A stretch of 64,000 nucleotides of DNA from Streptomyces sp. NBC_01498 (GCF_036327775.1 NZ_CP109598.1:2914001-2978000), one strand, 5' to 3'. Shown: positions 16,530 through 25,176, numbered from the stretch's first letter. Notes: generated from the sequence alone by a model not told the origin. Numbers and translations are program-made.

Positions 16530-18190
16530 GACGCGAGTCCTTCGGCGAGCGGGCCCAGCGCCAGCGCCGGGAAGTAGGTCAGTCCGGCGACGATCATGAT
16601 CGTGCCGACGAGCAGACCGCTGAAAAGCGGTTTGTCGGTGCGCAGGGTGCCCGAGGTCGTCGGCACCGGCCGCTGTTCGGCGAGCGACCCGGCCAGCGCC
16701 AGGACGAACACCATGGGCAGGAAGCGGCCGAGCAGCATGGCGATGCCGAGGGAGGTGTTGAACCATTGCGTGTCGGCGTTGAGCCCGGCGAACGCCGAAC
16801 CGTTGTTGTTGGCGCCGGACGTGTAGGCGTAGAGAATTTCGGAGAATCCGTGCGCGCCGCTGTTCGTCAGCGAGTTCTCCGGGGTGTCCATCGCCATCGC
16901 GATTCCGGTGAAGCAGAGCACCAGGGCCGGGGTGACGAGGATGTAGCAGGCGGCGAATTTTATCTGGCGGGTGCCGATCTTCTTTCCGAGGTATTCGGGG
17001 GTGCGGCCGACCATCAGACCCGCGAGGAATACCGCGATGACGGCCATGATGAGAATTCCGTACAGCCCCGATCCCACTCCGCCGGGTGCGATCTCGCCCA
17101 ACTGCATGCCCAGCATGGCGATTCCGCCGCCGAAGCCGGTGTAGGAGGAGAGGAAGGAATTGACCGCACCGGTCGAGGTGAGGGTCGTCGCCACGGAGAA
17201 AATGGCCGAGGCACCGATCCCGAACCGGGTCTCCTTGCCCTCCGTCGCGCCTCCGGCGATGTCGAACGCCGGGCCGCCGTGGTGGAATTCGGTCCACATC
17301 ATCAACGCGGTGAAGGCGAGCCAGATCATCACCGTCGTGGCGAGGATCGCGTAGCCCTGCTTGACGCTGCCGACCATCCGGCCGAAGGTCCGGGTGAGGG
17401 AGAGGGGAATGAGCAGGATCAGAAAGATTTCGAGGAGGTTCGAGAGTCCGCCGGGGTTCTCGAAGGGGTGCGCGGAGTTGGCGTTGAAGTAGCCGCCGCC
17501 GTTGGTGCCCAGTTCCTTGATGGCCTCCTGGGAGGCGACGGCGCCGCCGTTCCACTGCTGGACGCCGCCGGTGAACCGGCCGACGGGGTGGATGCCGGCG
17601 AAGTTCTGGATCACGCCGCAGGCGACCAGCAGAACGGCCGCGACCAGCGAGATCGGCAGCAGGATACGGACCGTGCCGCGGACGAGGTCGGCCCAGAAGT
17701 TGCCGAGTTCACCGGTACGGGAGCGGGCGAAGCCCCGTACGAGGGCGACGGCGACGGCCATGCCCACGGCGGCCGACAGGAAGTTCTGCACCGCGAGGCC
17801 GCCGGTCTGCACGACATGACCCATGGCCTGTTCGCCGTAGTAGGACTGCCAGTTGGTGTTCGAGACGAACGAGGCGGCGGTGTTGAACGCCTGGTCCGGA
17901 TCGATCGACGAGAAGCCGAGCGAGCCGGGCAGCGCGCCCTGGACCCGTTGCAGGGCGTAGAGGAAGAGGACGCTTACCAGCGAGAAGCCGAGAACTCCGC
18001 GCAGATAGGCGGGCCAGCGCATGTCGGTGGCCGGATCTGCACCGATGGCACGGTAGATCCATTTCTCCGCCCGCAAATGTCGCGGGGAGGAATAGACACG
18101 TGCCATGTATTCGCCGAGCGGTCGGTGTGCCAGGGCCAGCGCCACCAGGAGCGCGAGCAGTTGGAACACACCGGAGAGGACGGGACTCAT
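16526..18190 (-). CDS. kdpA: K+-transporting ATPase subunit KdpA
   Basis: The 554-aa channel-like subunit begins [20 protein letters not shown] and shows the selectivity-filter regions of the K+ transporter superfamily, including [35 protein letters not shown] and [13 protein letters not shown]. Length matches the family. It is the second structural gene of the operon, six bases after kdpF, and overlaps kdpB by ATGA. It works in the plasma membrane in high-affinity K+ uptake. Confidence 0.97.
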   Translation of the reverse strand: MSPVLSGVFQLLALLVALALAHRPLGEYMARVYSSPRHLRAEKWIYRAIGADPATDMRWPAYLRGVLGFSLVSVLFLYALQRVQGALPGSLGFSSIDPDQAFNTAASFVSNTNWQSYYGEQAMGHVVQTGGLAVQNFLSAAVGMAVAVALVRGFARSRTGELGNFWADLVRGTVRILLPISLVAAVLLVACGVIQNFAGIHPVGRFTGGVQQWNGGAVASQEAIKELGTNGGGYFNANSAHPFENPGGLSNLLEIFLILLIPLSLTRTFGRMVGSVKQGYAILATTVMIWLAFTALMMWTEFHHGGPAFDIAGGATEGKETRFGIGASAIFSVATTLTSTGAVNSFLSSYTGFGGGIAMLGMQLGEIAPGGVGSGLYGILIMAVIAVFLAGLMVGRTPEYLGKKIGTRQIKFAACYILVTPALVLCFTGIAMAMDTPENSLTNSGAHGFSEILYAYTSGANNNGSAFAGLNADTQWFNTSLGIAMLLGRFLPMVFVLALAGSLAEQRPVPTTSGTLRTDKPLFSGLLVGTIMIVAGLTYFPALALGPLAEGLAS

Positions 18191-18196
18191 CGGGCC

Positions 18197-18286
18197 TCAG
18201 AACCTCTCGGGAAAGAGAAGGGCGAGGACGAGATAGCCCAGCAGGGCGACGGCGACGACGAGACCGGCGATGTTGTCGGCGGTCAC
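18197..18286 (-). CDS. kdpF: KdpF small subunit, 29 aa
   Basis: A GTG at 18286 opens a 29-residue single-helix peptide (TADNIAGLVVAVALLGYLVL followed by ALLFPERF), the size and pattern of KdpF, a stabilising peptide of the Kdp complex. The GTGA overlaps the stop of the tiny ORF upstream. KdpA starts six bases after its stop. Confidence 0.9.
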   Translation of the reverse strand: MTADNIAGLVVAVALLGYLVLALLFPERF

Positions 18287-18366
18287 AGCTTCGCCACACC
18301 TTTGGCGACGAGAGCCACCACCGCGAACAGTGCGATCGTGATGGCGACGAAGGCCGGATCGGCCAT
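18283..18366 (-). CDS. 27-aa membrane peptide preceding kdpF
   Basis: The ORF MADPAFVAITIALFAVVALV followed by AKGVAKL has AGGAG 7 bases before the ATG. It overlaps the kdpF start by four bases, strong signs of real translation. It is one hydrophobic helix with a basic end, like a second KdpF. I recall similar peptides before kdpF in Streptomyces, but this was not checked. It may be an extra Kdp subunit or a translational coupler. Confidence 0.7.
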   Translation of the reverse strand: MADPAFVAITIALFAVVALVAKGVAKL

Positions 18367-18441
18367 CGTGGACTCCTGAATGAGGTCGGAAAGTCGTGGA
18401 CCTCTAGAGGGAATCCTCTTTTTTCCCGGACGCCGGCGACG

Positions 18442-18488
18442 TTGACGGGTCCCATACGGCGCGAGGGGCGCGTTTGACGGTTCCCATA
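18442..18488 (-). promoter_or_regulatory. Two 15-bp direct repeats upstream of the kdp operon
   Basis: TTGACGG(G/T)TCCCATA occurs at 18442-18456 and 18474-18488, 32 bp apart or three helical turns, both upstream of the tiny ORF and kdpF. This spacing suits a dimeric response regulator such as KdpE, but no kdpDE genes are in the window to test this. Confidence 0.5.
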
Positions 18489-18510
18489 TACGGATGGGCC
18501 CTGCGTGACG

Positions 18511-18555
18511 TGTGCCTGTGTGCCCGGCGGGAATTCCGCCGGGCACACAGGCACA
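18511..18555. terminator. Strong hairpin between cbtA and the kdp operon
   Basis: TGTGCCTGTGTGCCCGGCGG and its complement form a perfect 20-bp stem with a 5-nt loop. It lies downstream of cbtA on the reverse strand and probably ends that transcript, isolating kdp. There is no clear T-run. Confidence 0.75.
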
Positions 18556-18617
18556 CGAACACAAGAAAAGCAGGCAGACGGGGAGACTGGGAGACGAACG
18601 GTCGTCACTCTCCGGCG

Positions 18618-19454
18618 TCAGCCGGTGCGCGCCGCCGAGGTCCCGGTGACGGCCTCCCGATCACCCTGCCCGCCCTGCCCGGCCGCCCGGACATCGGCGG
18701 AACCGGGACTGAGGACACGCTCCGCGAGCGCCCCGAAGATCAGCCCGAAGGCCGTCCACAGCACGGCCTGGACCGCCAGCGAGGCCAGCCTGAACTCCCA
18801 GAGCAGCGCGGCCGGGAAGGTCTCCCGTACCGCGTCGGTGTTGGCGGGCAGCAGCAGACAGGCCACCGCCATGACCAGTACGTAGCCGCCGCCGGCGGCG
18901 ACGGTCGCGTTCCAGTTGCCGAGCGTCGGGGCGAGCCGCCGCCCGGCGATGACGGCGATGACCGCGACCAGCACGCTCAGCACGATCATCAGGAAGAACA
19001 GCGTCGTGCGCTTCCCGATGGTGTCGGGATTGCCCACGGCGGGCGGGGTCGCGGGGTACTTGAGGAACGGCACCAGATAGACGGTGGTGAAGGCGGCACC
19101 CGCGACCAGCGCGGCCGTCGCCCGGGGCCGGAACCGGCCGGCCCGGCCGACACAGACGGCGAACGCCAGCGAGGCGATGCCGCCCAGGGCGACCCCGTAC
19201 ACGAGGACGCCGGTGGCGAGGCCGAAGGTCGACTGCACGGGCCGGGTGACCAGTTCCGCTTCCTCCTCCTCGGCGGGCGGCGCACCCGCCTCGTCGTGCT
19301 CGTGCGCGGGCGCGGACTGCGACTCCTCCAGGGCGATGGAGGAGTCGATGGACGGCTCCCCCACCACGTACGCGAGGGCGAAGGCGAGCAGACCGGCGAC
19401 GACGCCGGCGATCATGCCGCGGACCAGAAGGTTTCTCACGGTGGACGTGTGCAT
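18618..19454 (-). CDS. cbtA: CbtA-family cobalt transporter subunit
   Basis: The 278-aa protein has about six hydrophobic helices. It starts with RNLLVRGMIAGVVAGLLAFA, then an Glu/His-rich loop (HEHDEAGAPPAEEEEAEL) near residues 50-68, and FGLATGVLVYGVALGGIASL. This is the CbtA layout seen with CbtB in cobalt uptake under B12 control. It lies 33 bp after cbtB in the same direction. Confidence 0.88.
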   Translation of the reverse strand: MHTSTVRNLLVRGMIAGVVAGLLAFALAYVVGEPSIDSSIALEESQSAPAHEHDEAGAPPAEEEEAELVTRPVQSTFGLATGVLVYGVALGGIASLAFAVCVGRAGRFRPRATAALVAGAAFTTVYLVPFLKYPATPPAVGNPDTIGKRTTLFFLMIVLSVLVAVIAVIAGRRLAPTLGNWNATVAAGGGYVLVMAVACLLLPANTDAVRETFPAALLWEFRLASLAVQAVLWTAFGLIFGALAERVLSPGSADVRAAGQGGQGDREAVTGTSAARTG

Positions 19455-19487
19455 GGTGGTGTTCTCCGAAGGGCTCCGTCCGTCGGA

Positions 19488-19724
19488 TCAGTGGCAGGGG
19501 AAGCCGAGAAGGTGACGGCCGTCGTGCACCCACTCGTGCACACCCGCCCCGGAGAACACCGACGTCGCGCCCTGTTCGGCACCGACGAAGTACAGCAGCA
19601 CCAGCATCAGCGTCCCCACGAAGACCGCCCAGGGCAGAACCGCCCGCAAGGGCAAGGGAGTCAACTGGGGTATCGCCGATCCGGCGGACGAAGAAACGGC
19701 CGGGGGCACGATGGACTCAGCCAC
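19488..19724 (-). CDS. cbtB: CbtB-family cobalt transporter subunit
   Basis: This 78-aa protein has one helix (LPWAVFVGTLMLVLLYFVGA) and the CbtB C-terminal metal motif HEWVHDGRHLLGFPCH. CbtB and CbtA together are regarded as a cobalt transporter. AGGAGG lies upstream of the start. A cobalamin riboswitch covers the leader of this gene, so expression should fall when B12 is plentiful. Confidence 0.9.
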   Translation of the reverse strand: MAESIVPPAVSSSAGSAIPQLTPLPLRAVLPWAVFVGTLMLVLLYFVGAEQGATSVFSGAGVHEWVHDGRHLLGFPCH

Positions 19725-19744
19725 GGCACAACCTCCTTGGGAAC

Positions 19745-19900
19745 TCGCGTCCCGTTCGGTGGAGCTCGCACGACGGCCATCGGGTCTGACTCACCAGGCC
19801 GTCCCGCCGCGCGTACGCGGGAGCCGCCGGGCATACAGTGGCGCGACCGTGCCGGAATTCCACCGGGCTTCCGTCTCGCCGTCGTGATATCGACGTGAAC
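19745..19900 (-). promoter_or_regulatory. Cobalamin riboswitch upstream of cbtBA
   Basis: On the reverse strand, 19872-19835 reads GGAAGCCCGGTGGAATTCCG, then GCACGGTCGCGCCACTGT. This matches the class consensus (AAnCCGGUGnnAAUCCGG, then CGGUCCCGCCACUGU). The B12-box partner AGTCAGACC follows at 19791-19783. The outer boundaries are approximate. A C-rich/G-rich segment close to the cbtB ribosome site could sequester it when ligand binds. Confidence 0.88.
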
Positions 19901-20053
19901 GTACCGCGATCGGGCAGGTGGGCCAAGAGGCCGACCGCTCGGGCATCCCGGAGACGGCCGGTGCGGGAGGGCTCCCGGAGGTCCCGCCCGGGTGCCCCGC
20001 GCGGGCCGTACACCGGGGGCCGTACGACCCTGACGAGCCTGGAGGGGCAGCCT

Positions 20054-20725
20054 GTGACCACCCGCGTGACGTTGATCTCACCCGCGCTCAGCACCGCGTT
20101 GCGGGAGGCGCGCTTCGGCGACGGGCCGCTGGATCCGGCCGGGCTGCGCGCGGCCGAGGCGGCGCGGGACGCGTTCGCCGACCGGGAAGGGGCCACCGCT
20201 CCCGGCACGTTGGCCGACGCCGACGGGAAAGGCGCCACCGCTCCGGGCACGTTGGCCGACGCCGACGGGGAAGGGGGCGGCTCCGGGCGGGTGTTCGCGT
20301 CTCCCGCCGAGCGCTGCCGGCAGACGGCGGCGGCCCTCGGTCTGGCGGCGGAGCCGCTGGACGACCTGCGCTCCTGCGCGATGGGCCGGTGGCACGGGAG
20401 GCGGCTGGACGAGGTGGCCGCCGCGGAACCGGAGGCCGTCGCGGCCTGGTTGGTTGACCCTGCGGCGGCCCCGCACGGCGGCGAGCCGCTGGAGTCGCTG
20501 ATCACCCGCCTCGGCCGCTGGCTCGACGGGCTGGGGGCCGACGGGAGCCCCGCGTCGGGGCGCCTGGTCGCGGTGGCCGAGCCCGATGTCGTACGGGCGC
20601 TGACGGTGCACGCGCTGGGCGCGGCGCCGGGGGCGTTCTGGCGGCTCGACGTACTGCCGCTGACGGCCACGGAGTTGAGCGGGCGGAACGGCCGGTGGAA
20701 CGTGCGCGTCGGGCGCCCTCTCTAG
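20054..20725 (+). CDS. Histidine phosphatase superfamily-like protein lacking the RHG motif
   Basis: A GTG with GGAGGGG upstream gives 223 aa. The body resembles phosphoglycerate mutase/CobC-type phosphatases (VFASPAERCRQTAAALGL, then MGRWHGRRLDEV and a late VAVAEPDVVRALTVHALG). However, the N-terminal catalytic R-H-G is replaced by ISPALST, and the second histidine position reads AEPDV. The protein is therefore probably inactive or altered. A 14-residue unit GATAPGTLADAD occurs twice in tandem (42-bp duplication at 20183-20266). It is divergent from cbtBA, hinting at B12 metabolism. Confidence 0.7.
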   Translation: MTTRVTLISPALSTALREARFGDGPLDPAGLRAAEAARDAFADREGATAPGTLADADGKGATAPGTLADADGEGGGSGRVFASPAERCRQTAAALGLAAEPLDDLRSCAMGRWHGRRLDEVAAAEPEAVAAWLVDPAAAPHGGEPLESLITRLGRWLDGLGADGSPASGRLVAVAEPDVVRALTVHALGAAPGAFWRLDVLPLTATELSGRNGRWNVRVGRPL

Positions 20726-20790
20726 GAGGCGCGCTCCTCAGAACGCTTGGAACGTGCGCGTCGGGCGTCCTCTTTAGTAGGCGCGCGCTT
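20697..20790. repeat. 52-bp duplication over the 3' end of the phosphatase-like gene
   Basis: GGAACGTGCGCGTCGGGCG occurs at 20697 and 20749, and similarity continues for about 40 bases. The first copy contains the stop codon and the second lies after it. A local tandem duplication of the gene's end is the simplest reading. Confidence 0.75.
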
Positions 20791-20811
20791 CAGGAGGCAC
20801 GCGGAACGCGC

Positions 20812-20848
20812 CCCGGCGGCCGTCCTCTTCAGGAGGACGGCCGCCGGG
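20812..20848. terminator. Bidirectional terminator hairpin
   Basis: CCCGGCGGCCGTCCTC pairs perfectly with GAGGACGGCCGCCGGG around a five-base loop. It lies between two convergent genes (ends at 20725 and 20872) and should stop transcription from both sides. Confidence 0.85.
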
Positions 20849-20871
20849 TGCCGGACGGAGGTGACGGTCCG

Positions 20872-21891
20872 TCAGCTCGTGGCGGCCTCGCCCACCAGTT
20901 CGCCGAGCACGTCGTCCATCGTCACGAAGCCGAGCACCGTGCCCGCCTCACCCGTCACCGCCGCCAGATGACTGTCCGCGGCCCGCAGCGCGGTCAGCGT
21001 GTCGTCGAGCGGGGTGTCGATGCGGACCCGGGTCACCGTGTGCAGCGCCGAGCGCGGGAACGGCTTGGTCCGGTCGGCGACGCCGAGCGTGTCCTTGATG
21101 TGCAGATAGCCCAGGACGGCTCCGGCGGGCCCGGTGACCGGTATCCGCGAGAAACCGGCGGACGACGCGATCCGCTCCAGCTCCTCGGGCGTCACCCGGT
21201 GGTCGGCGGTGACCATCCGGCGCAGCGGTACGAGGATGTCGCCGACCGGGCGGGTGCCCAGCTCCAGCGCGTCCCGCAGCCGTTCGCCGTCGGCCGGCGA
21301 GAGCAGCCCCGCCTCGCTGGAGACGGCGACCATACGGGCGAGTTCGTCGTCGTTGAAGACGGCGGCGACCTCGTCCTTGGGCTCCACCTTGATCAGCCGC
21401 AGCAGGACGTTGGCGAACGCGTTGATGCCGAAGATCAGCGGACGCAGCGCCCGGGTCAGCGCGACCAGCGGCGGGCCGAGCAGCAGCGCCGTCCGGGCGG
21501 GCGCGGCGAGCGCGATGTTCTTCGGGACCATCTCGCCGAAGAGCATGTGCAGATACGTGGCGACGGTCAGCGCGATCACGAACGCGATGGGGTGCACCAG
21601 CGCCTCGGGGACCCGCGCCGCCTCGAAGCCGGGCTCCAGCAGGTGCGCGATGGCCGGTTCGGCGACGGCGCCGAGGACCAGCGACGAGACGGTGATGCCG
21701 AGCTGGGCGGTCGCCATCATGGCCGACAGGTGTTCCAGCCCGTACAGGACGGTCCGGGCCCGCTTGTCGCCCTTGTGGGCGTCCGGCTCGACCTGGCTGC
21801 GGCGGACCGCGATGAGGGCGAACTCCGCGCCGACGAAGAAGGCGTTGGTGAGCAGCGTCAGTGCGCCGATGGCGAGTTGCAGGGCGGTCAT
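20872..21891 (-). CDS. CNNM/CBS-domain membrane protein (CorC/HlyC-type)
   Basis: The 339-aa protein has an N-terminal CNNM (DUF21) domain with four hydrophobic helices, starting QLAIGALTLLTNAFFVGAEF and including MMATAQLGITVSSLVLG. Two CBS motifs follow, one near RIPVTGPAGAVLGYLHIKD and one near LGFVTMDDVLGELVGE. Relatives are linked to Mg2+/Co2+ efflux. It lacks the extra C-terminal CorC_HlyC domain of its partner. Its start overlaps the partner's stop by four bases, so the pair is one operon. Confidence 0.9.
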   Translation of the reverse strand: MTALQLAIGALTLLTNAFFVGAEFALIAVRRSQVEPDAHKGDKRARTVLYGLEHLSAMMATAQLGITVSSLVLGAVAEPAIAHLLEPGFEAARVPEALVHPIAFVIALTVATYLHMLFGEMVPKNIALAAPARTALLLGPPLVALTRALRPLIFGINAFANVLLRLIKVEPKDEVAAVFNDDELARMVAVSSEAGLLSPADGERLRDALELGTRPVGDILVPLRRMVTADHRVTPEELERIASSAGFSRIPVTGPAGAVLGYLHIKDTLGVADRTKPFPRSALHTVTRVRIDTPLDDTLTALRAADSHLAAVTGEAGTVLGFVTMDDVLGELVGEAATS

Positions 21892-23375
21892 CGGGTCTCT
21901 CCCGCGAACTGGCGTGAGGCGGTGCGTGTGTCGGCGCCGGAGCCGGTGCCGGGGTCCGGATCGGTCTTCACGCCGGTGTCCGGGTCCGGATCGGTCTTCG
22001 CGTCGGCCTTCGGGTCCGGCTTCGGGTCCGTCCGGGATTCCGCGTCCGGGTCTGCGGAACCCGTCGTGCGGGCCCGTGCCGGCGCGGTGACGCGTACGCG
22101 CTCCGCGACATGGTGCTCGATGTCCAGGACATCCAGCCGCCAGCCGTCCAGCTCGACGGTGTCGCCCTCGACGGGGATGCGCGCCAGCCGGGCGGCGACG
22201 AGCCCGGCGACGGTCTCGTACGGACCCTCCGGGGCGGCCAGCCCGATCCGCGCCAGCTCGTCGATCCGTACGCCGCCGTCCGCCTCCCAGGTCGCGCGCC
22301 CGTCCGCGCTCGGCTGCGCGGGCAGCAGGTCGGGGGTCTCGACGGGGTCGTGCTCGTCGCGGACCTCGCCGACGACCTCCTCGACGATGTCCTCCATGGT
22401 GGCCACCCCGGCCGTGCCGCCGTACTCGTCGATGACCACGGCCATCGTGCGCGCGGCGCGCAGCCGGTCCAGCAGCCGGTCGGCGGGCAGGGTGTCGGGC
22501 ACCAGCAGCGGCTCGGTCGCCAGCTCGGTGACGGACACGAGGGAGCGCCGCTCCGGCTCCAGGGCGAGGACGTCCCGGATGTGGACCGTACCGATCACCT
22601 CGTCCAGGCTGACCCGGTAGACCGGGAAGCGGGAGAGGCCGGTGGCGTACGTGAGGTTGGCGGCGTCGGCGGCCGTCGCGCCCGCCTCCAGCGCCTGGAC
22701 GTCGACGCGGGGCGTCATCACGTTCTCGGCGGTCAGCTCGCCGAGACGCAGCGTCCGTACGAAAAGCTCGGCCGAGTCCTGCTCCAGCGCGCCCTCGGCG
22801 GCGGAGTGCCGGGCCAGGGCGATCAGCTCGTCGGGCGTACGGGCGGAGGTCAGCTCGTCGGTGGGCTCCAGGCCCATCCGGCGGACGAACCGGTTCGCGG
22901 TGCTGTTGAGATGCCGGATGAGCGGGCCGAAGGCGGCGGTGAAGCCGCGCTGCGGGCCGGCGACGACCTTGGCGACGGCCAGGGGCCGCGAGATCGCCCA
23001 GTTCTTGGGGACCAGTTCGCCGATGACCATCAGCACGACCGTGGAGACGGCGACACCGAGGACGGTGGCCACCACCGGGGCGGCCGAACCGAGGCCGATC
23101 GCCTCCAGCGGGCCGCGCAGCAGCACGGCCATCGACGGCTCGGCGAGCATGCCGATGACCAGGGAGGTGACGGTGATGCCCAGCTGGGCGCCCGACAGCT
23201 GGAGGGTGAGCCGCCGGACGGCCTTGAGGGCGCTCTCGGCGCCGCGCTCACCGGCCTCGGCGGCGCGCTCCAGGCTGTCGCGCTCGACCGTGGTCAGGGA
23301 GAACTCGGCGGCGACGAAGACGGCGCAGGCGAGTGTCAGCGCGAGGGCTGTCAGCAGGAAAAGGATCTCGGTCAC
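21888..23375 (-). CDS. CNNM/CBS membrane protein with C-terminal CorC_HlyC domain
   Basis: GTG at 23375 has GGAGGT at good spacing and is chosen over an upstream in-frame start, giving 495 aa. The order is CNNM helices (LALTLACAVFVAAEFSLTTV), CBS pair (FPVYRVSLDEVIGTVHIRD, VVIDEYGGTAGVATMEDIVE), then a CorC_HlyC domain. A low-complexity tail follows with TDPDPDTG-type repeats (from about residue 455). It is the first gene of a two-gene operon with the paralogue at 20872. Confidence 0.9.
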   Translation of the reverse strand: MTEILFLLTALALTLACAVFVAAEFSLTTVERDSLERAAEAGERGAESALKAVRRLTLQLSGAQLGITVTSLVIGMLAEPSMAVLLRGPLEAIGLGSAAPVVATVLGVAVSTVVLMVIGELVPKNWAISRPLAVAKVVAGPQRGFTAAFGPLIRHLNSTANRFVRRMGLEPTDELTSARTPDELIALARHSAAEGALEQDSAELFVRTLRLGELTAENVMTPRVDVQALEAGATAADAANLTYATGLSRFPVYRVSLDEVIGTVHIRDVLALEPERRSLVSVTELATEPLLVPDTLPADRLLDRLRAARTMAVVIDEYGGTAGVATMEDIVEEVVGEVRDEHDPVETPDLLPAQPSADGRATWEADGGVRIDELARIGLAAPEGPYETVAGLVAARLARIPVEGDTVELDGWRLDVLDIEHHVAERVRVTAPARARTTGSADPDAESRTDPKPDPKADAKTDPDPDTGVKTDPDPGTGSGADTRTASRQFAGETR

Positions 23376-23712
23376 CGTGCCACCTCCGCTCCGCCGGTCG
23401 CACAACGCGGAGGGGAACTGGCACGGCTGGTACTAGGAGGCTCCATCGTGGAACTGCTGCTTCCTTCTTGGTCGGTCGGGTGTCCCCGCCATGGTCGGCC
23501 GAAGGGACGGAAGAACATGGTAAAGGAATGGCAAATGGAAAGGGAGGGCCCAGATCGGTCACAAAGAGTGACTCATCTCGCTTCCGTGCCGTCGGGCGGT
23601 GATCGCTCCCAGGGTCCGAACCCCGGTCCCGGACCACGCTCCCGAACCCCGCTTCCGGGCTCCTCTCCAGGATTCTCCTTCTCGGATTCTCCTTCTCGGA
23701 GTTCCCTCGCCC
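23376..23712. other. Intergenic stretch without a supported gene
   Basis: The region holds the promoter of the CNNM operon and the 3' flank of the PucR gene. A GTG at 23448 follows AGGAGG but its frame reads into the PucR gene on the wrong strand and looks spurious. A 14-bp unit GGATTCTCCTTCTC is repeated in tandem near 23671-23698. Confidence 0.4.
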
Positions 23713-24888
23713 TCAGAGTTCCCTCGCCGGCCAGTCCAGCAACCGCGCGCCGATCACGGCCGTCTGGAGCGTGTAGCGGTGGAACGGGTCCGCCGGGTCC
23801 GATCCGGTCAGTTTGTGTATGCGCTCCAGCCGGTACGTCAGCGCCCGCACGCTCAGGTTCAGCCGCCGCGCCGCCTCCGCCGCCACACACCCCGAGTCGA
23901 AGTACGCCGCCAGTGTGTCCAGCAGCGGCCGGGCGCCGCCGCGCGCCTCCTTAAGAGGACCGAGCGCGCTGCGTACGAGATCGGTCAGCGCCTCCCGGTC
24001 CCGGCTGAGCACCGGATAGACCAAGAGGTCGTCCGCGCGCAGCACCGGTTCGTCCAGTCCGATGCGCACCGCGAGATCGTGCGCGTTGAGGGCCTCCTCG
24101 TACGACTGCACGACACCGCCCGCCCCCGGGTGCGCACGCCCGATGGCGACCCGCCCGCCGTCCGTCGCCGCGTGCGCCTGCTTCGCGAAGTAGGTGAGGA
24201 CGTCGCTCTCGTCGGCGGGCGCGACACAGATGAGCCGCCCGTCCTTGGTGGTGAGGAGGATGCGGCGGTCACCGAACCGGGAGACCAGGGCGAGTTCCAC
24301 CCGGCGCGGCACGGAGTCGGTCTCCGCGTACGCCGTCTCCCCGACCGCCACGGCCACCGCGTGCGCGTGGGAGAGCTGGAGCCCGAACCGCCCCGCCCGC
24401 TCGGCGAGCCTGCCGAGGTCGCTGCGCCCGTGCAGCAGGTCGTCGATGAACTCCCGCCGGGACGCCTCCTCCCGGCGTACGGCGAGCCGCTGGGCCCGCT
24501 CGTAGCCCTCGGCGAACGCGTCCACCGCCTGCTCCACGGCGGCCAGCACACTGTCGGCGGACGCCGCGTCGGCCGGGGACACCGGCCAGGCGTCCCGGGT
24601 CGCGGTCAGATGCCCGCTGACGAGGGCGCGCAGGCCGTGCCCGGCCTCGGCGGCCTGCTCGCCCAGCGCGCGCCGGGAGTCGAGTTCGTCGCGGGTGAGG
24701 CGGCGGCCGGTCACCGAGACGTCCCGGAGGATGCGGTCGTAGCCCGTCAGGTACTCCTGGAACGGCCCCGGACCGGCGCTCCGGTACGTGCTCCGCCCCG
24801 GCGTGCGCCCCGCTGCCCGTTCCGTCGCCCGTTCCGTCCTCAGTTCCGTTGTCAGTCCCGCCGTACGTTCCGTCGTCCGTTCCGTCAT
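23713..24888 (-). CDS. PucR/CdaR-family transcriptional regulator
   Basis: The ATG at 24888 follows a G-rich site and gives 391 aa. The C-terminus has the PucR helix-turn-helix (VAAEAARRLNLSVRALTYRL, then ERIHKLTGSDP). The middle holds a GGDEF-like CdaR region (GRVAIGRAHPGAGGVVQSYE). The N-terminal 30 residues are a TER-repeat tail of low complexity. Such proteins often activate amino acid or purine catabolism genes. No catabolic operon is adjacent; a perfect palindrome in its upstream region could be its operator. Confidence 0.85.
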   Translation of the reverse strand: MTERTTERTAGLTTELRTERATERAAGRTPGRSTYRSAGPGPFQEYLTGYDRILRDVSVTGRRLTRDELDSRRALGEQAAEAGHGLRALVSGHLTATRDAWPVSPADAASADSVLAAVEQAVDAFAEGYERAQRLAVRREEASRREFIDDLLHGRSDLGRLAERAGRFGLQLSHAHAVAVAVGETAYAETDSVPRRVELALVSRFGDRRILLTTKDGRLICVAPADESDVLTYFAKQAHAATDGGRVAIGRAHPGAGGVVQSYEEALNAHDLAVRIGLDEPVLRADDLLVYPVLSRDREALTDLVRSALGPLKEARGGARPLLDTLAAYFDSGCVAAEAARRLNLSVRALTYRLERIHKLTGSDPADPFHRYTLQTAVIGARLLDWPAREL

Positions 24889-24997
24889 TCGAGCCCCCCG
24901 GCTTCCCGATCCGTCCTGACGTGTTCTTAACGCGGCTGCGCTCCACCCTGTCAGACGCGTGCCGGGCGATGGCAACCGGCATCAAGGACGCGTAAAG

Positions 24998-25016
24998 ATT
25001 GCCGGAATCCGGCAAT
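24998..25016. promoter_or_regulatory. Perfect palindrome upstream of the PucR gene
   Basis: ATTGCCGGAATCCGGCAAT is a 9+1+9 inverted repeat 110 bp upstream of the PucR start, in the 288-bp region before the TIGR03086 gene's end. It is a good candidate binding site for the PucR protein. Confidence 0.5.
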
Positions 25017-25081
25017 GCGCGGAAGGCCGTCGAGGTGACAGGATCGGAGCACGAACACGGGGGACAACGGGGGACAGACTT

Positions 25082-25121
25082 CCGGTGCTGGAGTGCGCGC
25101 ACTCGCACTCCAGCACCGGAT
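25082..25121 (+). terminator. Perfect 17-bp hairpin followed by a T-rich tail
   Basis: TCCGGTGCTGGAGTGCG pairs with CGCACTCCAGCACCGGA around a six-base loop, followed by TTTGTT on the plus strand. No plus-strand gene precedes it, so it might end a small RNA that starts near 24950-25020. On the minus strand it could end the TIGR03086 transcript. Confidence 0.6.
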
Positions 25122-25176
25122 TTGTTCAGATACTTTCCTGTTCGTTCAGACCAACCCTCGGTCCGATCACGTCCGC

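Noticed and set aside
14100..17555. 1151-codon frame joining kdpB with kdpA sequence
   Set aside because: The part upstream of 16529 is a shifted frame of kdpA; kdpB starts at the ATGA overlap with kdpA.
13429..18366. kdpD and kdpE next to the Kdp genes
   Set aside because: Neither a sensor kinase nor a response regulator gene is found on either side within the window.
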